A stretch of DNA of 64,000 nucleotides from Phenylobacterium sp. J426 (GTDB taxonomy: Bacteria > Pseudomonadota > Alphaproteobacteria > Caulobacterales > Caulobacteraceae), in NCBI RefSeq assembly GCF_024699945.1, contig NZ_JAJOMY010000001.1, forward strand, positions 3,169,001 to 3,233,000. Reading direction: 5' to 3'. Below the pieces are notes generated by a model. The model did not search any database, was not told the origin of the DNA, and saw nothing but the letters and a program-made list of their open reading frames with translations. A program made the translations under genes and the position numbers. Shown in pieces: positions 20,000-32,352 of this stretch (positions are counted from its first letter, which is position 1; each line of letters opens with the position of its first letter).

Positions 20000-21912
20000 T
20001 TCTTCGTCTCCGCCTTGCCCTCGGCGGCCAGCGGCTCCATGCCGATGGCGGCGCGGGCCCGGTTCACGTCGGTTCGGACCTTCAGCTTGGTGCGGGCCGC
20101 CGCCTGAGCGGAGTCGGCGATCTCGCGGAACATGGTGCTGGCGAGTTCGGGGCGGCTCTGCTCGGCCAGCATGGCGGCCAGGGGCCCCGGCTGCATCCGC
20201 ACCTCGCCGACCTGACCCACCGAGAACGCGAACTCGCGCGCACGGGTCACGAACACCTCGTTCGGCTTCGTCGCGAACGCGCGGGCCATCAACTCTCGCG
20301 AGACGTCCTGGCGCTGGCCGGCGTTCTGACGCGACAGCTCGGTGAGCTGGGACACGGACGTCCCAGCCGAGGCGGCGACCGCGGCGAGCGACTCGCCCTT
20401 GCGGATGCGATCGGCGAGCTCGTTGGCGCGCGTTTCCATCCGGGAGGCGGTCTCTCGCGCCGTCCACACGCGGGCGAGTTCGGTGCGCACCTCCGCCAGC
20501 GGCGGCAGCGTCGGCGGAACGATGCGCTCGACCTTGACGGCGAAGAACTCGCCTTCGCCCGCGTCGACCAGGTCGCTCTCCCCGCCGCCGGGGAGCGAGA
20601 ACGCCTGCTCGAGGATCTGCGGCGTCAGGCCAGCAACCGGACGACCCTGGGCGTCGACGCCTTGCTTGACCACGGGGCCGACCGTCATCGCGGGCACGCC
20701 AGCCTTCTGCGCAGCGGCGGCGAGGTCAGCCCCGCCTTGGTGGGCCTGATCGTAGGCCTGGGCGAGATCATAGGCCTTCTGGGCGGCGGCGTTCTTGCGC
20801 AGCTCGGCCTCCAGCATCGGCCGGGCCTCTTCCAGGGTGATGGTGCGGCCGGGCGTGATCGCAAGCACCTTCACCACCGCCAGGCCAAGCTCGCCTTGCG
20901 CCTGAGCCACCTGGCCCGCTGGCAGGCGGAACGCGGCTTCGGCCACACGACGATCAGCGATCGCCGTGCGGGGCCTGTTCTCGTAGGTGATGGCGTCCAC
21001 GCCGACCGCCTTGGCGACAGCCGCTGGGGCCTCGCCGCGCTCGAGCCGGGCCTGGATCTGTTGGGCGGCGGCGGCGTCCTTGGCCGGAATCTGCACGAGC
21101 GTGCGGGTCTCGGGTTGGGAGAGCGTGTCGCGCCGGAAGTCGTAGAGCTTCTGGAGCTCGGCCGGATCCACCGGAGCGTTCGCCGCCACGGCCTGCGGGC
21201 TGAACCGCACGACGGTCAGCACGCGCATCTCGGGACGCGTCAGCTGCGCCGCGTTCTGCTGCATGAACTGGGTGAGCTGGGCGTCCGTGGGCGCGGCTAC
21301 GGCCGGGACGCTCGCCGGCGTGATGTTGAAATAGGCCACGTTCCGGCTCTCGAGCCCGTATATGGCCGCCAGGGCCCCGTAGGCGCGTGGGGCCCGAAGA
21401 CCTTCGCCCACGCCCGAGCCCCAGTGCTGAGCGGCCATCTGGTCCGCGAGCACGCGGTCGAAATCCTCCGGCCGCAGGCCGTTCTCGCCGAGGCGTTGTT
21501 CGAAGGTCTTGCGGTCGAACCGGCCGCTGATGGGGTCGAAGAAGGCCGGGATCTTCTGGATCTCGGCGACCAGCAGCTTGTCGGAAGGCCGGATGCCCAT
21601 CCGGCTCAGCATCTCCGCGAAGGCTTCCCGCGTCGCCAAGCCGCTCAGCACCTGGCGGTCGATGCCGTTCTCCGACGCCATCTCGGGGGTGATCGGCTGG
21701 CCGGCCTGCTGCTCGAGGTCCTTGCGGTACTGATCATACTCGCGGCGGAATTGGGCCGAATTGATCACGCGCGACCCCGCCTTGATCACTTGGTCGCCCA
21801 TCGTCCCGCGGAACACGTCGTTGATGCCGAAGATCGCGAAACTGACGATCAGCAGCCCGATCAGGATGGCGGCGACCCAGGACTTCGCGAAGGTGCGAAT
21901 GGCGGCGAGCAT
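19996..21912 (-). CDS. ppiD: PpiD/SurA-type membrane-anchored peptidyl-prolyl isomerase
   Basis: 638 residues. One N-terminal transmembrane helix (about 10-32, SWVAAILIGLLIVSFAIFG) anchors a periplasmic chain. It has a SurA/PpiD-like chaperone region (35-190), a central parvulin-like domain (about 270-390) and a C-terminal helical region ending in a charged tail. It helps fold exported and outer-membrane proteins. It is divergent from tpiA and overlaps trpE by 4 bp, so the two may be cotranscribed. Confidence 0.85.
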   Translation of the reverse strand: MLAAIRTFAKSWVAAILIGLLIVSFAIFGINDVFRGTMGDQVIKAGSRVINSAQFRREYDQYRKDLEQQAGQPITPEMASENGIDRQVLSGLATREAFAEMLSRMGIRPSDKLLVAEIQKIPAFFDPISGRFDRKTFEQRLGENGLRPEDFDRVLADQMAAQHWGSGVGEGLRAPRAYGALAAIYGLESRNVAYFNITPASVPAVAAPTDAQLTQFMQQNAAQLTRPEMRVLTVVRFSPQAVAANAPVDPAELQKLYDFRRDTLSQPETRTLVQIPAKDAAAAQQIQARLERGEAPAAVAKAVGVDAITYENRPRTAIADRRVAEAAFRLPAGQVAQAQGELGLAVVKVLAITPGRTITLEEARPMLEAELRKNAAAQKAYDLAQAYDQAHQGGADLAAAAQKAGVPAMTVGPVVKQGVDAQGRPVAGLTPQILEQAFSLPGGGESDLVDAGEGEFFAVKVERIVPPTLPPLAEVRTELARVWTARETASRMETRANELADRIRKGESLAAVAASAGTSVSQLTELSRQNAGQRQDVSRELMARAFATKPNEVFVTRAREFAFSVGQVGEVRMQPGPLAAMLAEQSRPELASTMFREIADSAQAAARTKLKVRTDVNRARAAIGMEPLAAEGKAETKK

Positions 21913-22042
21913 GAAACGAAACCCTTTCCGGGGCGCAGACGTGCCGGCCGGTATAGTGGAGGCCGCTTCCGTACGGCAAGCAGGTGACAGGCGACGCGGC
22001 TTGCCTTAACCGCGCCGGGCAGTTCGACGGAAGTGAGACGAG

Positions 22043-22786
22043 ATGACCGCGCCCCAGCCGCTGATCGCCGGAAACTGGAAGATGAACGGGACCTCGGCCT
22101 CGCTGGCCGAGGCGCGCGCCATCGCAGACGGGCTTGGCGACGGGCCGGCGCGGGTGGCGATCTGCCCGCCGTCGATCCTCACCCACCGGATGAGCGAGGC
22201 CTTGGCGGGATCCAAGGTGCTCGTAGGCGGCCAAGACGCGCACTGGGACGACGCTGGCGCGTTCACCGGGGATATCTCGGCCGAGATGCTGGCCGACGCC
22301 GGCGCCAAACTCGTGATCCTCGGCCATTCCGAGCGCCGCACCGGCTATCGCGAGACCGACGACGTCGTCGCCTCGAAGGTGAAGGCGGCGCTGCGCGCCG
22401 GGCTGGAGCCCATCGTCTGCGTCGGTGAGACCCTGGAGGAGCGCAAGGGCGGCCGGGCGCTCGACGTTGTGACGGGGCAGGTGCGGGGCTCGCTGCCAAG
22501 GGAGCTGGCCGGGACGCCATTCTCCGTCGCCTACGAGCCGGTCTGGGCGATCGGCACCGGCCTTACGCCGACCACGCCGGAGATCGAAGAGGTCCATCGG
22601 GCGATCCGCGCCACGCTCATCGAACTGTTCGGTGAAGCCGGCCGCAGCGCGCCGATCCTGTACGGCGGCTCGGTGAAGCCCTCGAACGCCGCCGAGATCC
22701 TTCACGCTGACGAAGTCGGCGGGGCGCTGGTCGGCGGCGCGTCGCTGAAGGCGGACGACTTCTTGGGGATCGTGCGCGCGCTCTAG
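22043..22786 (+). CDS. tpiA: Triosephosphate isomerase
   Basis: Interconverts dihydroxyacetone phosphate and glyceraldehyde 3-phosphate. 247-residue TIM barrel with GNWKMNGT (catalytic Asn/Lys), ILGHSERRTGYRE (catalytic His), AYEPVWAIGTG (catalytic Glu) and ILYGGSVKPSNA. The ATG at 22043 follows a weak GA-rich site. It is divergent from ppiD across 130 bp. Confidence 0.97.
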   Translation: MTAPQPLIAGNWKMNGTSASLAEARAIADGLGDGPARVAICPPSILTHRMSEALAGSKVLVGGQDAHWDDAGAFTGDISAEMLADAGAKLVILGHSERRTGYRETDDVVASKVKAALRAGLEPIVCVGETLEERKGGRALDVVTGQVRGSLPRELAGTPFSVAYEPVWAIGTGLTPTTPEIEEVHRAIRATLIELFGEAGRSAPILYGGSVKPSNAAEILHADEVGGALVGGASLKADDFLGIVRAL

Positions 22787-23196
22787 GCGCTGGGCCCCTT
22801 GAGCTCGACCGTGTTGCCTTCGGGGTCGCGGATGTAAAGCGAGAAGCCGTCGCCGTCGGCGCCATACCGCGGGCCCTCGTCGACGATTTCGACGTCCATT
22901 GCCGTCAGATGGGCGCGGATGGCGGCTGCGTCGAACGGGCGGACCTGTAAGGCGAAGTGATCCAGGTTACGACCGTTGTCGCCTGGACCGACGCCGCCGA
23001 GACGGCCGAGCGGCCCATCAAGCGTGACCAGATCGATCATCTGCGGACCGGCCCGAACGTGGGTCAGGCCAAGTTCGGGACGGTCCCGGTCCACCGTCAG
23101 GCCCAGGACGCCGCAGTAGAACCCCAGCATCCGCTCCTTGTCGCGGACGCGGAGCACGATGTGGTCAAACCCCTGTACGGCGATGGGATGGGTCAT
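22783..23196 (-). CDS. VOC-family (glyoxalase-like) protein
   Basis: 137 residues from the ATG at 23196. One vicinal-oxygen-chelate fold with two beta-alpha-beta-beta-beta modules: FDHIVLRVRDKERMLGFYCGVLGL, NLDHFALQVRPFD, and a final IRDPEGNTVELKGPSA. The metal ligands would be the His in each module and the Glu in NTVEL. The substrate is unknown (bleomycin resistance, dioxygenase and glyoxalase relatives all look like this). Its end overlaps the tpiA stop by 4 bp, convergently. Confidence 0.85.
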   Translation of the reverse strand: MTHPIAVQGFDHIVLRVRDKERMLGFYCGVLGLTVDRDRPELGLTHVRAGPQMIDLVTLDGPLGRLGGVGPGDNGRNLDHFALQVRPFDAAAIRAHLTAMDVEIVDEGPRYGADGDGFSLYIRDPEGNTVELKGPSA

Positions 23197-23207
23197 GCGC
23201 CGAGACT

Positions 23208-23750
23208 CTACAGCAGCAGCCCCCAGAGGCGGCAGTCCCGCCGTTCGCCGTCCTCGAGAATATGTCCCCGCAGCAGGCCTTCCTCCTCGAAGCCGAGCTT
23301 CTCCAGCACCGCTTCCGAGCGCCGGTTTCCCAGGTGCGTGCGCGCAGCGAGCTTCCGCAGGCCGTTGCTGGCGGCGTAGGCGATCACGGTCCGCATCGCC
23401 TCGAGGCCATATCCCTGGCCCCAGGCGTCTCGGCTGAGCATGAAGCCGATCTCCGCCCGCCGGTGACGCCGGTCGATCTCCGTCAGGTCGAAACAGCCGA
23501 CGAAGGCACGGTCGGCGAGGGTGCGGATGGCCCAATGCATCGCTCGGCCTGCGGTCATCGCCTCTACCTGGCCGCCGACCACCTTGGCCACGACGTCCGG
23601 GTCGTCGTGTTCGGGCGCATCCCAGTAGGAGAGGACCTCCGGATCGCCCAGCACCGGGAAGATCGCTTCGGCGTCGGCGGCGTTCAGCGGATCCAGCCGG
23701 AGCCGCTCGGTTTCGAGGATCGGCAGGCGACGGAGATCGAGAATCATCAC
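23208..23750 (-). CDS. GNAT-family acetyltransferase (RimJ/RimL type)
   Basis: 180 residues. It opens with LETERLRLDPLNAADAEAIF, typical of RimJ/RimL-like enzymes. The acetyl-CoA loop is in LSRDAWGQGYGLEAMRTVIAYA, followed by LGNRRSEAVLEKLGFEEEG. It may acetylate a protein N-terminus or a small amine; the target is unknown. It is on the same strand as the VOC protein, 11 bp upstream of it, so the two probably form a small operon. Confidence 0.9.
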   Translation of the reverse strand: MMILDLRRLPILETERLRLDPLNAADAEAIFPVLGDPEVLSYWDAPEHDDPDVVAKVVGGQVEAMTAGRAMHWAIRTLADRAFVGCFDLTEIDRRHRRAEIGFMLSRDAWGQGYGLEAMRTVIAYAASNGLRKLAARTHLGNRRSEAVLEKLGFEEEGLLRGHILEDGERRDCRLWGLLL

Positions 23751-23858
23751 TTGTCCCGAGGCTGCGGTCCACTAGCTATGGCTTTGGGCGCGGGCAGGTG
23801 GTAGAGCGCGCGCTTCATTTCGGGCGGGTGTGGCCGCCGAAACGCACCGGATAGGTTC

Positions 23859-24293
23859 ATGCTGCTCACGCTGCTCCTCGTCATCGAGGTCATCGTCGCC
23901 TTCTTCCTGATCGTCGTGGTCCTGCTGCAGCGATCGGAGGGCGGCGCGCTCGGCATGGGCGGCGGGCCGTCGGGTTTCATGACCGCACGCGGCGCGGGCG
24001 ATCTGCTGACGCGGACCACCTGGATCCTGGGCGCCGTGTTCTTCGCGCTGGGCCTGCTGCTGACCGTCATGGCGGGCCGCGAGCGGGGCGACTCTTCGGT
24101 GGTCGATCGCCTGAAGGTCGACGCCATTGACCCGAACAGCCTGAACCAGCCGCGGCCGCAGCCGCCGGCGGGACAACCGAATGCTCCGCAGCAGGCGCCG
24201 TCTCCGTTCCAGGCTCCGGCCCCGGTCGTCGGCAATCCGTTCGCGGGCGAGCCGGTCCAGCCGACGCCGCAGGCTCCGGCGCAGCCGCAATAA
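23859..24293 (+). CDS. secG: SecG preprotein translocase subunit
   Basis: Small subunit of the SecYEG channel. 144 residues with two transmembrane helices (about 1-22 and 50-72). The usual signature lies between them: RSEGGALGMGGGPSGFMTARGAGDLLTR. The tail is long and Pro/Gln/Ala rich, as in other Caulobacterales. pyrG follows after 63 bp; secG-pyrG neighbourhood is common in alphaproteobacteria. Confidence 0.93.
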   Translation: MLLTLLLVIEVIVAFFLIVVVLLQRSEGGALGMGGGPSGFMTARGAGDLLTRTTWILGAVFFALGLLLTVMAGRERGDSSVVDRLKVDAIDPNSLNQPRPQPPAGQPNAPQQAPSPFQAPAPVVGNPFAGEPVQPTPQAPAQPQ

Positions 24294-24356
24294 GCCGTGG
24301 ATCATTTGCATTGTCGGGCGGGCCGCTCGACCGAATCACGGCTAATCTGAACGCCC

Positions 24357-25998
<1,642 letters not shown>

Positions 25999-26014
25999 GC
26001 GTCTGGGATGGCGG

Positions 26015-26368
26015 ATGCTCGCGGTCATGCTGACCCGAGAAGACGTCCGCGCGGCGGCTCTGGCCCTTCCTGAGGCCTACGAGGAGGAGCACTTCGACGT
26101 CCCGTCCTTCCGGGTGGCGAAGAAGATCTTCTGCACCGTGCATCAGGACCAGCCCCGAATCGTCCTGAAGCTCGATCCCGACGATCAGCATAATCTGGTC
26201 GACGGCGTCGGCCTGCGACCGGTGGACGGCGCCTATGGCCGCAAGGGGTGGACCTACGCCTATTTCGAGAGCCTGGAGGCGGACCGCCTGGCTACCCTGT
26301 TGCGGCTGGCCTGGGCGACCGTGGCCCCCAAACGGCTGCTGAACGGCGGAGGCCGATCTGCGGCTTGA
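26015..26368 (+). CDS. MmcQ/YjbR-family protein
   Basis: About 117 residues from the ATG at 26015 (a second ATG at 26027 is equally possible). It resembles the MmcQ/YjbR fold: LTREDVRAAALALPEAYEEEHFDVPSFRVAKKIF and later LRLAWATVAPKRLL. These small proteins have a CyaY-like fold and are often called DNA-binding, with little direct evidence. It is 16 bp downstream of pyrG, with no promoter seen. Confidence 0.85.
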   Translation: MLAVMLTREDVRAAALALPEAYEEEHFDVPSFRVAKKIFCTVHQDQPRIVLKLDPDDQHNLVDGVGLRPVDGAYGRKGWTYAYFESLEADRLATLLRLAWATVAPKRLLNGGGRSAA

Positions 26369-26449
26369 TCCGGCTGCGGGTTTCATGCATACACCCGCGC
26401 TCACGTCGGCGGCCCGGTTCGGCCGCCGCAATCATTTCGAGATACTCCG

Positions 26450-26632
26450 ATGGCCGTTCCTAAGAGAAAAACCTCGCCCTCGCGGCGGAACATGCGTCGC
26501 TCGCACCACGCGCTGGGCCCGAACGCCTATCATGAAGACAAGGAGACGGGCGAGCTGAAGCGTCCGCACCACGTCGACCTGAAGACCGGCATGTACAAGG
26601 GCCGCCAGGTCCTGGCGCCGAAGGAAGACTAA
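26450..26632 (+). CDS. rpmF: 50S ribosomal protein L32
   Basis: 60 residues: [20 protein letters not shown], the standard start, and a basic N-terminal half. The Cys pairs of zinc-binding L32 are absent, as in many proteobacteria. It has its own upstream gap of 81 bp and ends at a strong terminator. Confidence 0.97.
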   Translation: MAVPKRKTSPSRRNMRRSHHALGPNAYHEDKETGELKRPHHVDLKTGMYKGRQVLAPKED

Positions 26633-26654
26633 GCTTCTTTCAAGACAGTTTGCG

Positions 26655-26686
26655 CGGCCCCGCCTGGCCTCTAGGCGGGGCCGTTT
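26655..26686. terminator. Intrinsic terminator between rpmF and the enoyl-CoA hydratase gene
   Basis: An 11-bp perfect GC-rich stem (26655-26665 with 26673-26683) and a 7-base loop, followed by TTT on the plus strand. It lies between convergent genes and could serve both, though the T tract favours rpmF. Confidence 0.75.
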
Positions 26687-26695
26687 GCATGTCCG

Positions 26696-27470
26696 CTACT
26701 GAGACCGCCCGCGGGCCTGCACGGCCGCACGGCGTTCGGCCACCATCTCGGGCGTGACCGCCGAGTTGTAGGCCACCGAGCGCTCGTGCTCGAGCGCAAG
26801 GCCGTCGCCCAGGCTCCGTTCGTAGCCGTCGTCGATCATGGCCTTGTAGGTCATGAGCATGTCGGTCTCGATGTCGGCCATCTGGCGGGCCAGGGTCAGC
26901 GCCGCCTCCACCAGTTCGGCCGGCTCGACCACGCGGTTCACCAAACCCCATTCGTAGGCCGTCTGGGCGTGCAGGAAGTTGCCGGTGAGCGACAACTCCT
27001 TGGCGCGGTAGGGGGCCGATCACCCGTGACAGCTTCTGCGACAGGCCCCAGCCAGGTGTGATGCCGACCCGGGCGTGAGTGTCGGCGAAGCGGGCGTTGG
27101 TCGAGCAGATCAGAACGTCACAGGCGAGCGCCACCTCGAAGCCGCCGGTGATGGCCACGCCGTTGATGGCGCCGATGATCGGCTTGTCGGTCGCGAGCAG
27201 GGCGCGGGCGGGGTTCTCGGCGGGGTCGGTGGCGTTGGCCGCGCCCATGCCGAGGGGGTCCGAGGACAGCTCCTTGAGGTCCAGGCCGGCGGTGAAGGCG
27301 CGCTCGCCGGCGCCGGTCAGCACGATCACCTTCACCGACGGATCATTGTCCAACTCCACCATCGCCTGCCGCAGGGCGCCCCGCAGCCCGCGAGACAGGG
27401 CGTTCATGGCCTCCGGCCGGTTCAGCGTAACCAGGGCCACGCCCTCGTGGGGCTTGTCTATGAGCAGCAT
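26696..27470 (-). CDS. Enoyl-CoA hydratase/isomerase (one frame break)
   Basis: Crotonase-fold enzyme, probably in fatty acid beta-oxidation. The acyl-CoA oxyanion-hole segments are FTAGLDLKELS and GAINGVAITGGFEVALACD, followed by ARFADTHARVGITPGWGLSQKL. The usual catalytic Glu positions seem partly replaced, so the exact reaction is open. The frame is lost at the five-G run 27011-27015 (plus strand). With four Gs it reads RVIGPYRAKELSLTGNFLHA and runs to the natural end ARGRSQ. The restored length is about 257 residues, normal. Confidence 0.85.
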
Positions 27471-27549
27471 AATGTTCCTCCGGTTTTCGCCCCGATGCGC
27501 CGTCGACGCCGGGGGAAGTCAAGTTGCCCGGCGAGCGGAAGCTGGCTAA

Positions 27550-29165
<1,616 letters not shown>

Positions 29166-29462
29166 TTGTTCGCCCGTCTCCGTCCGTACCTGTCGACAGC
29201 CGCCCTGGCGCTGCTGATCTTCTACTTCGGCTTCCACGCCTTCACGGGCGAGGGCGGGCTTCTGCGGTCAAATCAGCGCGACGCCACCCTGCTGGCCAAG
29301 CAGCGCGAGCTGGCGGCGGTGACCGACCAGCGGCGGGACCTGGAGATTCGCGCCCAGCTGCTGCGCGATCAGAGCCTTTCAGCCGACCTCCTCGAGGAAA
29401 GGGCGCGCTCTCTGCTAGGCTTTGCTGACCCAAGGGACTATGTGATCCGGATGAAGCCCTAG
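29166..29462 (+). CDS. ftsB: FtsB/DivIC-type division protein
   Basis: 98 residues from a TTG start. A short cytoplasmic N-terminus, one transmembrane helix (about 8-26, LSTAALALLIFYFGFHAF) and a coiled-coil periplasmic stretch (about 35-75, LLAKQRELAAVTDQRRDLEIRAQLL) match FtsB. It joins FtsL and FtsQ in septal wall synthesis. The eno-ftsB-pdhA order is common in alphaproteobacteria. Confidence 0.88.
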   Translation: MFARLRPYLSTAALALLIFYFGFHAFTGEGGLLRSNQRDATLLAKQRELAAVTDQRRDLEIRAQLLRDQSLSADLLEERARSLLGFADPRDYVIRMKP

Positions 29463-29513
29463 CGCCCCGTCGAGGGTTCTAGAGGACACCTACATAGGAT
29501 CACGGAGACACGC

Positions 29514-30548
29514 ATGGCGCGCGGGCAGACCGGTGAAGCCGGTCGGCGAAAAGCCAATGGCGAAGGCGGCAACGCTCACGCCGGCAAGGACGAGCTTCTC
29601 AAGTACTATCGGGACATGCTGCTGATCCGACGCTTTGAGGAGCGGGCCGGTCAGCTCTACGGCATGGGCCTGATTGGCGGCTTCTGCCACCTGTACATCG
29701 GCCAGGAGGCGATCGCGGTCGGCGTCCAGGCGATCAAGCAGGATGGCGACCAGGTGATCACCGGCTACCGCGACCACGGGCATATGCTGGCCTGCGGCAT
29801 GGACCCGCGCGAGGTCATGGCCGAGCTCACGGGGCGGGCCGGCGGCTCGTCCAAGGGCAAGGGCGGCTCGATGCACATGTTCTCGACCGAGGCCGACTTC
29901 TACGGCGGCCACGGAATTGTGGGCGGGCAGGTCAGCCTCGGAACGGGCCTGGCGCTCGCCAACAAGTACCGGGACAACGGCAAGGTCAGCTTCACCTACT
30001 TCGGTGACGGCGCGGCCAACCAAGGCCAGGTCTACGAGAGCTTCAACATGGCCGAGCTGTGGAAGCTGCCGGTCGTGTACGTGATCGAGAACAACCAGTA
30101 CGCCATGGGCACGGCGATCGAGCGTTCGTCGTCCGAGACCCGTCTGCACAAGCGCGGCGTGTCCTTCGGCATCCCGGGCGAAGAGGTCGACGGCATGGAC
30201 GTGCTGGCCGTAAAGGCGGCCGCCGAGAAGGCGGCCGAGCACGCGCGTTCGGGCAAGGGCCCGTACATCCTGGAGATGAAGACCTACCGCTACCGCGGCC
30301 ACTCCATGAGCGACCCGGCCAAGTACCGGACCCGCGAGGAGGTGGACGAGGTCCGCAAGACCCGCGACCCCATTGACCATGTCGAGGAGCTACTCGAACA
30401 GCACGGCTGGGCCGACGAGGCGACGCTGAAGGCCATTGACGCCGAGGTGAAGCGCATCGTCGCCGACGCCGCGGAATTCGCCCGCACCAGCCCCGAGCCG
30501 GAGCCCTCGGAACTCTACACGGACGTCTATACCGAGGTGGCGCAATGA
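29514..30548 (+). CDS. pdhA: Pyruvate dehydrogenase E1 subunit alpha
   Basis: 344 residues, thiamine-diphosphate enzyme alpha chain. Motifs are [56 protein letters not shown] and the ThDP/Mg site [20 protein letters not shown] with [10 protein letters not shown]. The phosphorylation-loop region [15 protein letters not shown] is also present. It overlaps pdhB by 4 bp. It decarboxylates pyruvate and passes acetyl to lipoyl groups. Confidence 0.96.
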   Translation: MARGQTGEAGRRKANGEGGNAHAGKDELLKYYRDMLLIRRFEERAGQLYGMGLIGGFCHLYIGQEAIAVGVQAIKQDGDQVITGYRDHGHMLACGMDPREVMAELTGRAGGSSKGKGGSMHMFSTEADFYGGHGIVGGQVSLGTGLALANKYRDNGKVSFTYFGDGAANQGQVYESFNMAELWKLPVVYVIENNQYAMGTAIERSSSETRLHKRGVSFGIPGEEVDGMDVLAVKAAAEKAAEHARSGKGPYILEMKTYRYRGHSMSDPAKYRTREEVDEVRKTRDPIDHVEELLEQHGWADEATLKAIDAEVKRIVADAAEFARTSPEPEPSELYTDVYTEVAQ

Positions 30549-31951
30549 CCGACATCCTGATGCCGGCCCTGTCGCCCACCATGGAGGAGGGCACGCTCGC
30601 CAAGTGGCATGTGAAGCCCGGCGACACCGTCCGCTCGGGCGACGTGATCGCCGAGATCGAGACGGACAAGGCGACCATGGAAGTCGAAGCCGTCGACGAA
30701 GGCGTCGTGGCCGAGATCCTGGTGCCGGAAGGCTCCGAAGAGGTGAAGGTCAATACCCCGATCGCCCGACTCCAGGGTGAGGGCGGGGCGTCTGCCGCTT
30801 CGGCGCCGGCCCCTGTCGAGAAGCCCGTTCAGGCGACGGAGGCCTCAGCGGGCGATCCCGAGAAGCAGCCGCCGGAAACGGCCAAGACCCAGCCGGAAGG
30901 CGAGGGGCCTGCCCCCGTGCGTCCGGCCGCCGAGCCGCTGAAGGATCCGGAACTGCCCGAGGGCGTGAGCCTCGTGAAGGTCACCGTTCGCGACGCCCTC
31001 CGCGACGCCATGGCCGAGGAGATGCGGCGCGACGAAGCCGTCTTTCTGATGGGCGAGGAAGTCGCCCAGTACCAGGGCGCCTACAAGGTCAGCCGCGAGC
31101 TGTTGCAGGAGTTCGGCGAGCGCCGGGTGATCGACACCCCGATCACCGAGTACGGCTTCACCGGCCTCGGCGTGGGGGCGGCGATGGCGGGCCTGAAGCC
31201 TATCGTCGAATTCATGACCTTCAATTTCGCCATGCAGGCCATTGATCATATTATCAATTCGGCGGCGAAGACCCTCTATATGTCCGGCGGCCAGCTGAAG
31301 ACCTCCGTGGTCTTCCGCGGCCCCAACGGCGCGGCCGCCCGCGTGGCCGCCCAGCACAGCCAGGACTACGCCGCCTGGTACGCCCACGTGCCGGGCCTGA
31401 AGGTCATCGCGCCGTATGACGCGGCCGACGCCAAGGGCCTGCTGAAGGCCGCCATCCGGGACCCGAACCCCGTCGTCTTCCTCGAGCACGAGATGATGTA
31501 CGGCCAGGAGTTCGACGTGCCGGAAGGCGTCGACTGGGTGCTGCCGATCGGCAAGGCCAAGGTGCGGCGCGAGGGCAAGGACGTCACCATCGTCGCCTAT
31601 TCGCGGATGGTGGGTCTGTCGCTGAAGGCGGCCGAGGAACTGGCCGCCGAAGGCATTGAGGCGGAGGTCATCGACCTGCGCACCCTGCGCCCGCTGGACC
31701 ACGAGACGGTCGTCGAGAGCGTCAAGAAGACCAACCGCCTGGTCACCGTGGAGGAAGGCTGGGGCCCGATGGGCGTCGGCTCCGAGGTCGCGGCCCGGGT
31801 GGTCGAGCACGCCTTCGACTATCTCGACGCCCCTCCGGCCCGCGTCTGCCAGGAGGATGTGCCGCTGCCGTATGCGGCCAACCTCGAGGCGCTGTCGCTG
31901 CCTTCGGTTGAGAAGATCGTCGCGGCGGCCAAGGCGGTTTCGTACCGATGA
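30545..31951 (+). CDS. pdhB: Pyruvate dehydrogenase E1 subunit beta with an N-terminal lipoyl domain
   Basis: 468 residues. Residues 1-78 are a biotinyl/lipoyl domain, with the lipoyl Lys in [18 protein letters not shown] Pro/Ala/Glu linker follows (about 80-135) and then the E1-beta domain ([46 protein letters not shown]). Lipoylated E1-beta subunits are known from rhizobia and other alphaproteobacteria. The domain is nearly the same as the one opening pdhC. It overlaps the next gene by 4 bp. Confidence 0.95.
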   Translation: MTDILMPALSPTMEEGTLAKWHVKPGDTVRSGDVIAEIETDKATMEVEAVDEGVVAEILVPEGSEEVKVNTPIARLQGEGGASAASAPAPVEKPVQATEASAGDPEKQPPETAKTQPEGEGPAPVRPAAEPLKDPELPEGVSLVKVTVRDALRDAMAEEMRRDEAVFLMGEEVAQYQGAYKVSRELLQEFGERRVIDTPITEYGFTGLGVGAAMAGLKPIVEFMTFNFAMQAIDHIINSAAKTLYMSGGQLKTSVVFRGPNGAAARVAAQHSQDYAAWYAHVPGLKVIAPYDAADAKGLLKAAIRDPNPVVFLEHEMMYGQEFDVPEGVDWVLPIGKAKVRREGKDVTIVAYSRMVGLSLKAAEELAAEGIEAEVIDLRTLRPLDHETVVESVKKTNRLVTVEEGWGPMGVGSEVAARVVEHAFDYLDAPPARVCQEDVPLPYAANLEALSLPSVEKIVAAAKAVSYR

Positions 31952-32352
31952 CCGACGGGCTGGTCTGGCGCGCGGGCGGCTGTCACTGCGGCGGCGTCCG
32001 CTTCGAGGCGGCGCTGCCGGCCCGGGTGGAAGCTCAGGCCTGCAACTGCTCGATGTGCGCCAAGACCGGCTTCGTACACATCATCGTGCCGGAAAGCCGC
32101 TTCCGCCTCACCAGGGGCGCCGAGCGGCTGGCCGAGTACACCTTCAACACCCGGGTGGCGAAGCACCTCTTCTGCGCCGAATGCGGCGTGAAGAGCTTCT
32201 ACCGCCCCAGGTCCAATCCCGACGGCTGGAGCGTGAACGCCCGCTGCCTCGACAGCGTCGAGGGGCTGGAGATCGCGATCGAGGCCTTCGACGGCCAGAA
32301 CTGGGAGGCGAACGCCGCCGGTCTGGCCCATCTTTCCAGGGAACCCGCATGA
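31948..32352 (+). CDS. GFA/CENP-V-family zinc protein
   Basis: 134 residues with the Cys pattern of the glutathione-dependent formaldehyde-activating family: [22 protein letters not shown] and [13 protein letters not shown], which together bind zinc. It lies inside the pdh operon with 4-bp overlaps on both sides (pdhB and pdhC), so it is clearly cotranslated with the complex. A glutathione or thiol adduct role is possible, but the family members have varied or unknown functions. Confidence 0.88.
   Translation: MTDGLVWRAGGCHCGGVRFEAALPARVEAQACNCSMCAKTGFVHIIVPESRFRLTRGAERLAEYTFNTRVAKHLFCAECGVKSFYRPRSNPDGWSVNARCLDSVEGLEIAIEAFDGQNWEANAAGLAHLSREPA

Noticed and set aside
19942..21987. Long open frame on the plus strand, antisense to ppiD
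   Set aside because: High GC keeps antisense frames open. The composition is rich in Arg, Gly and His without any domain, while the minus strand has a clear PpiD protein.
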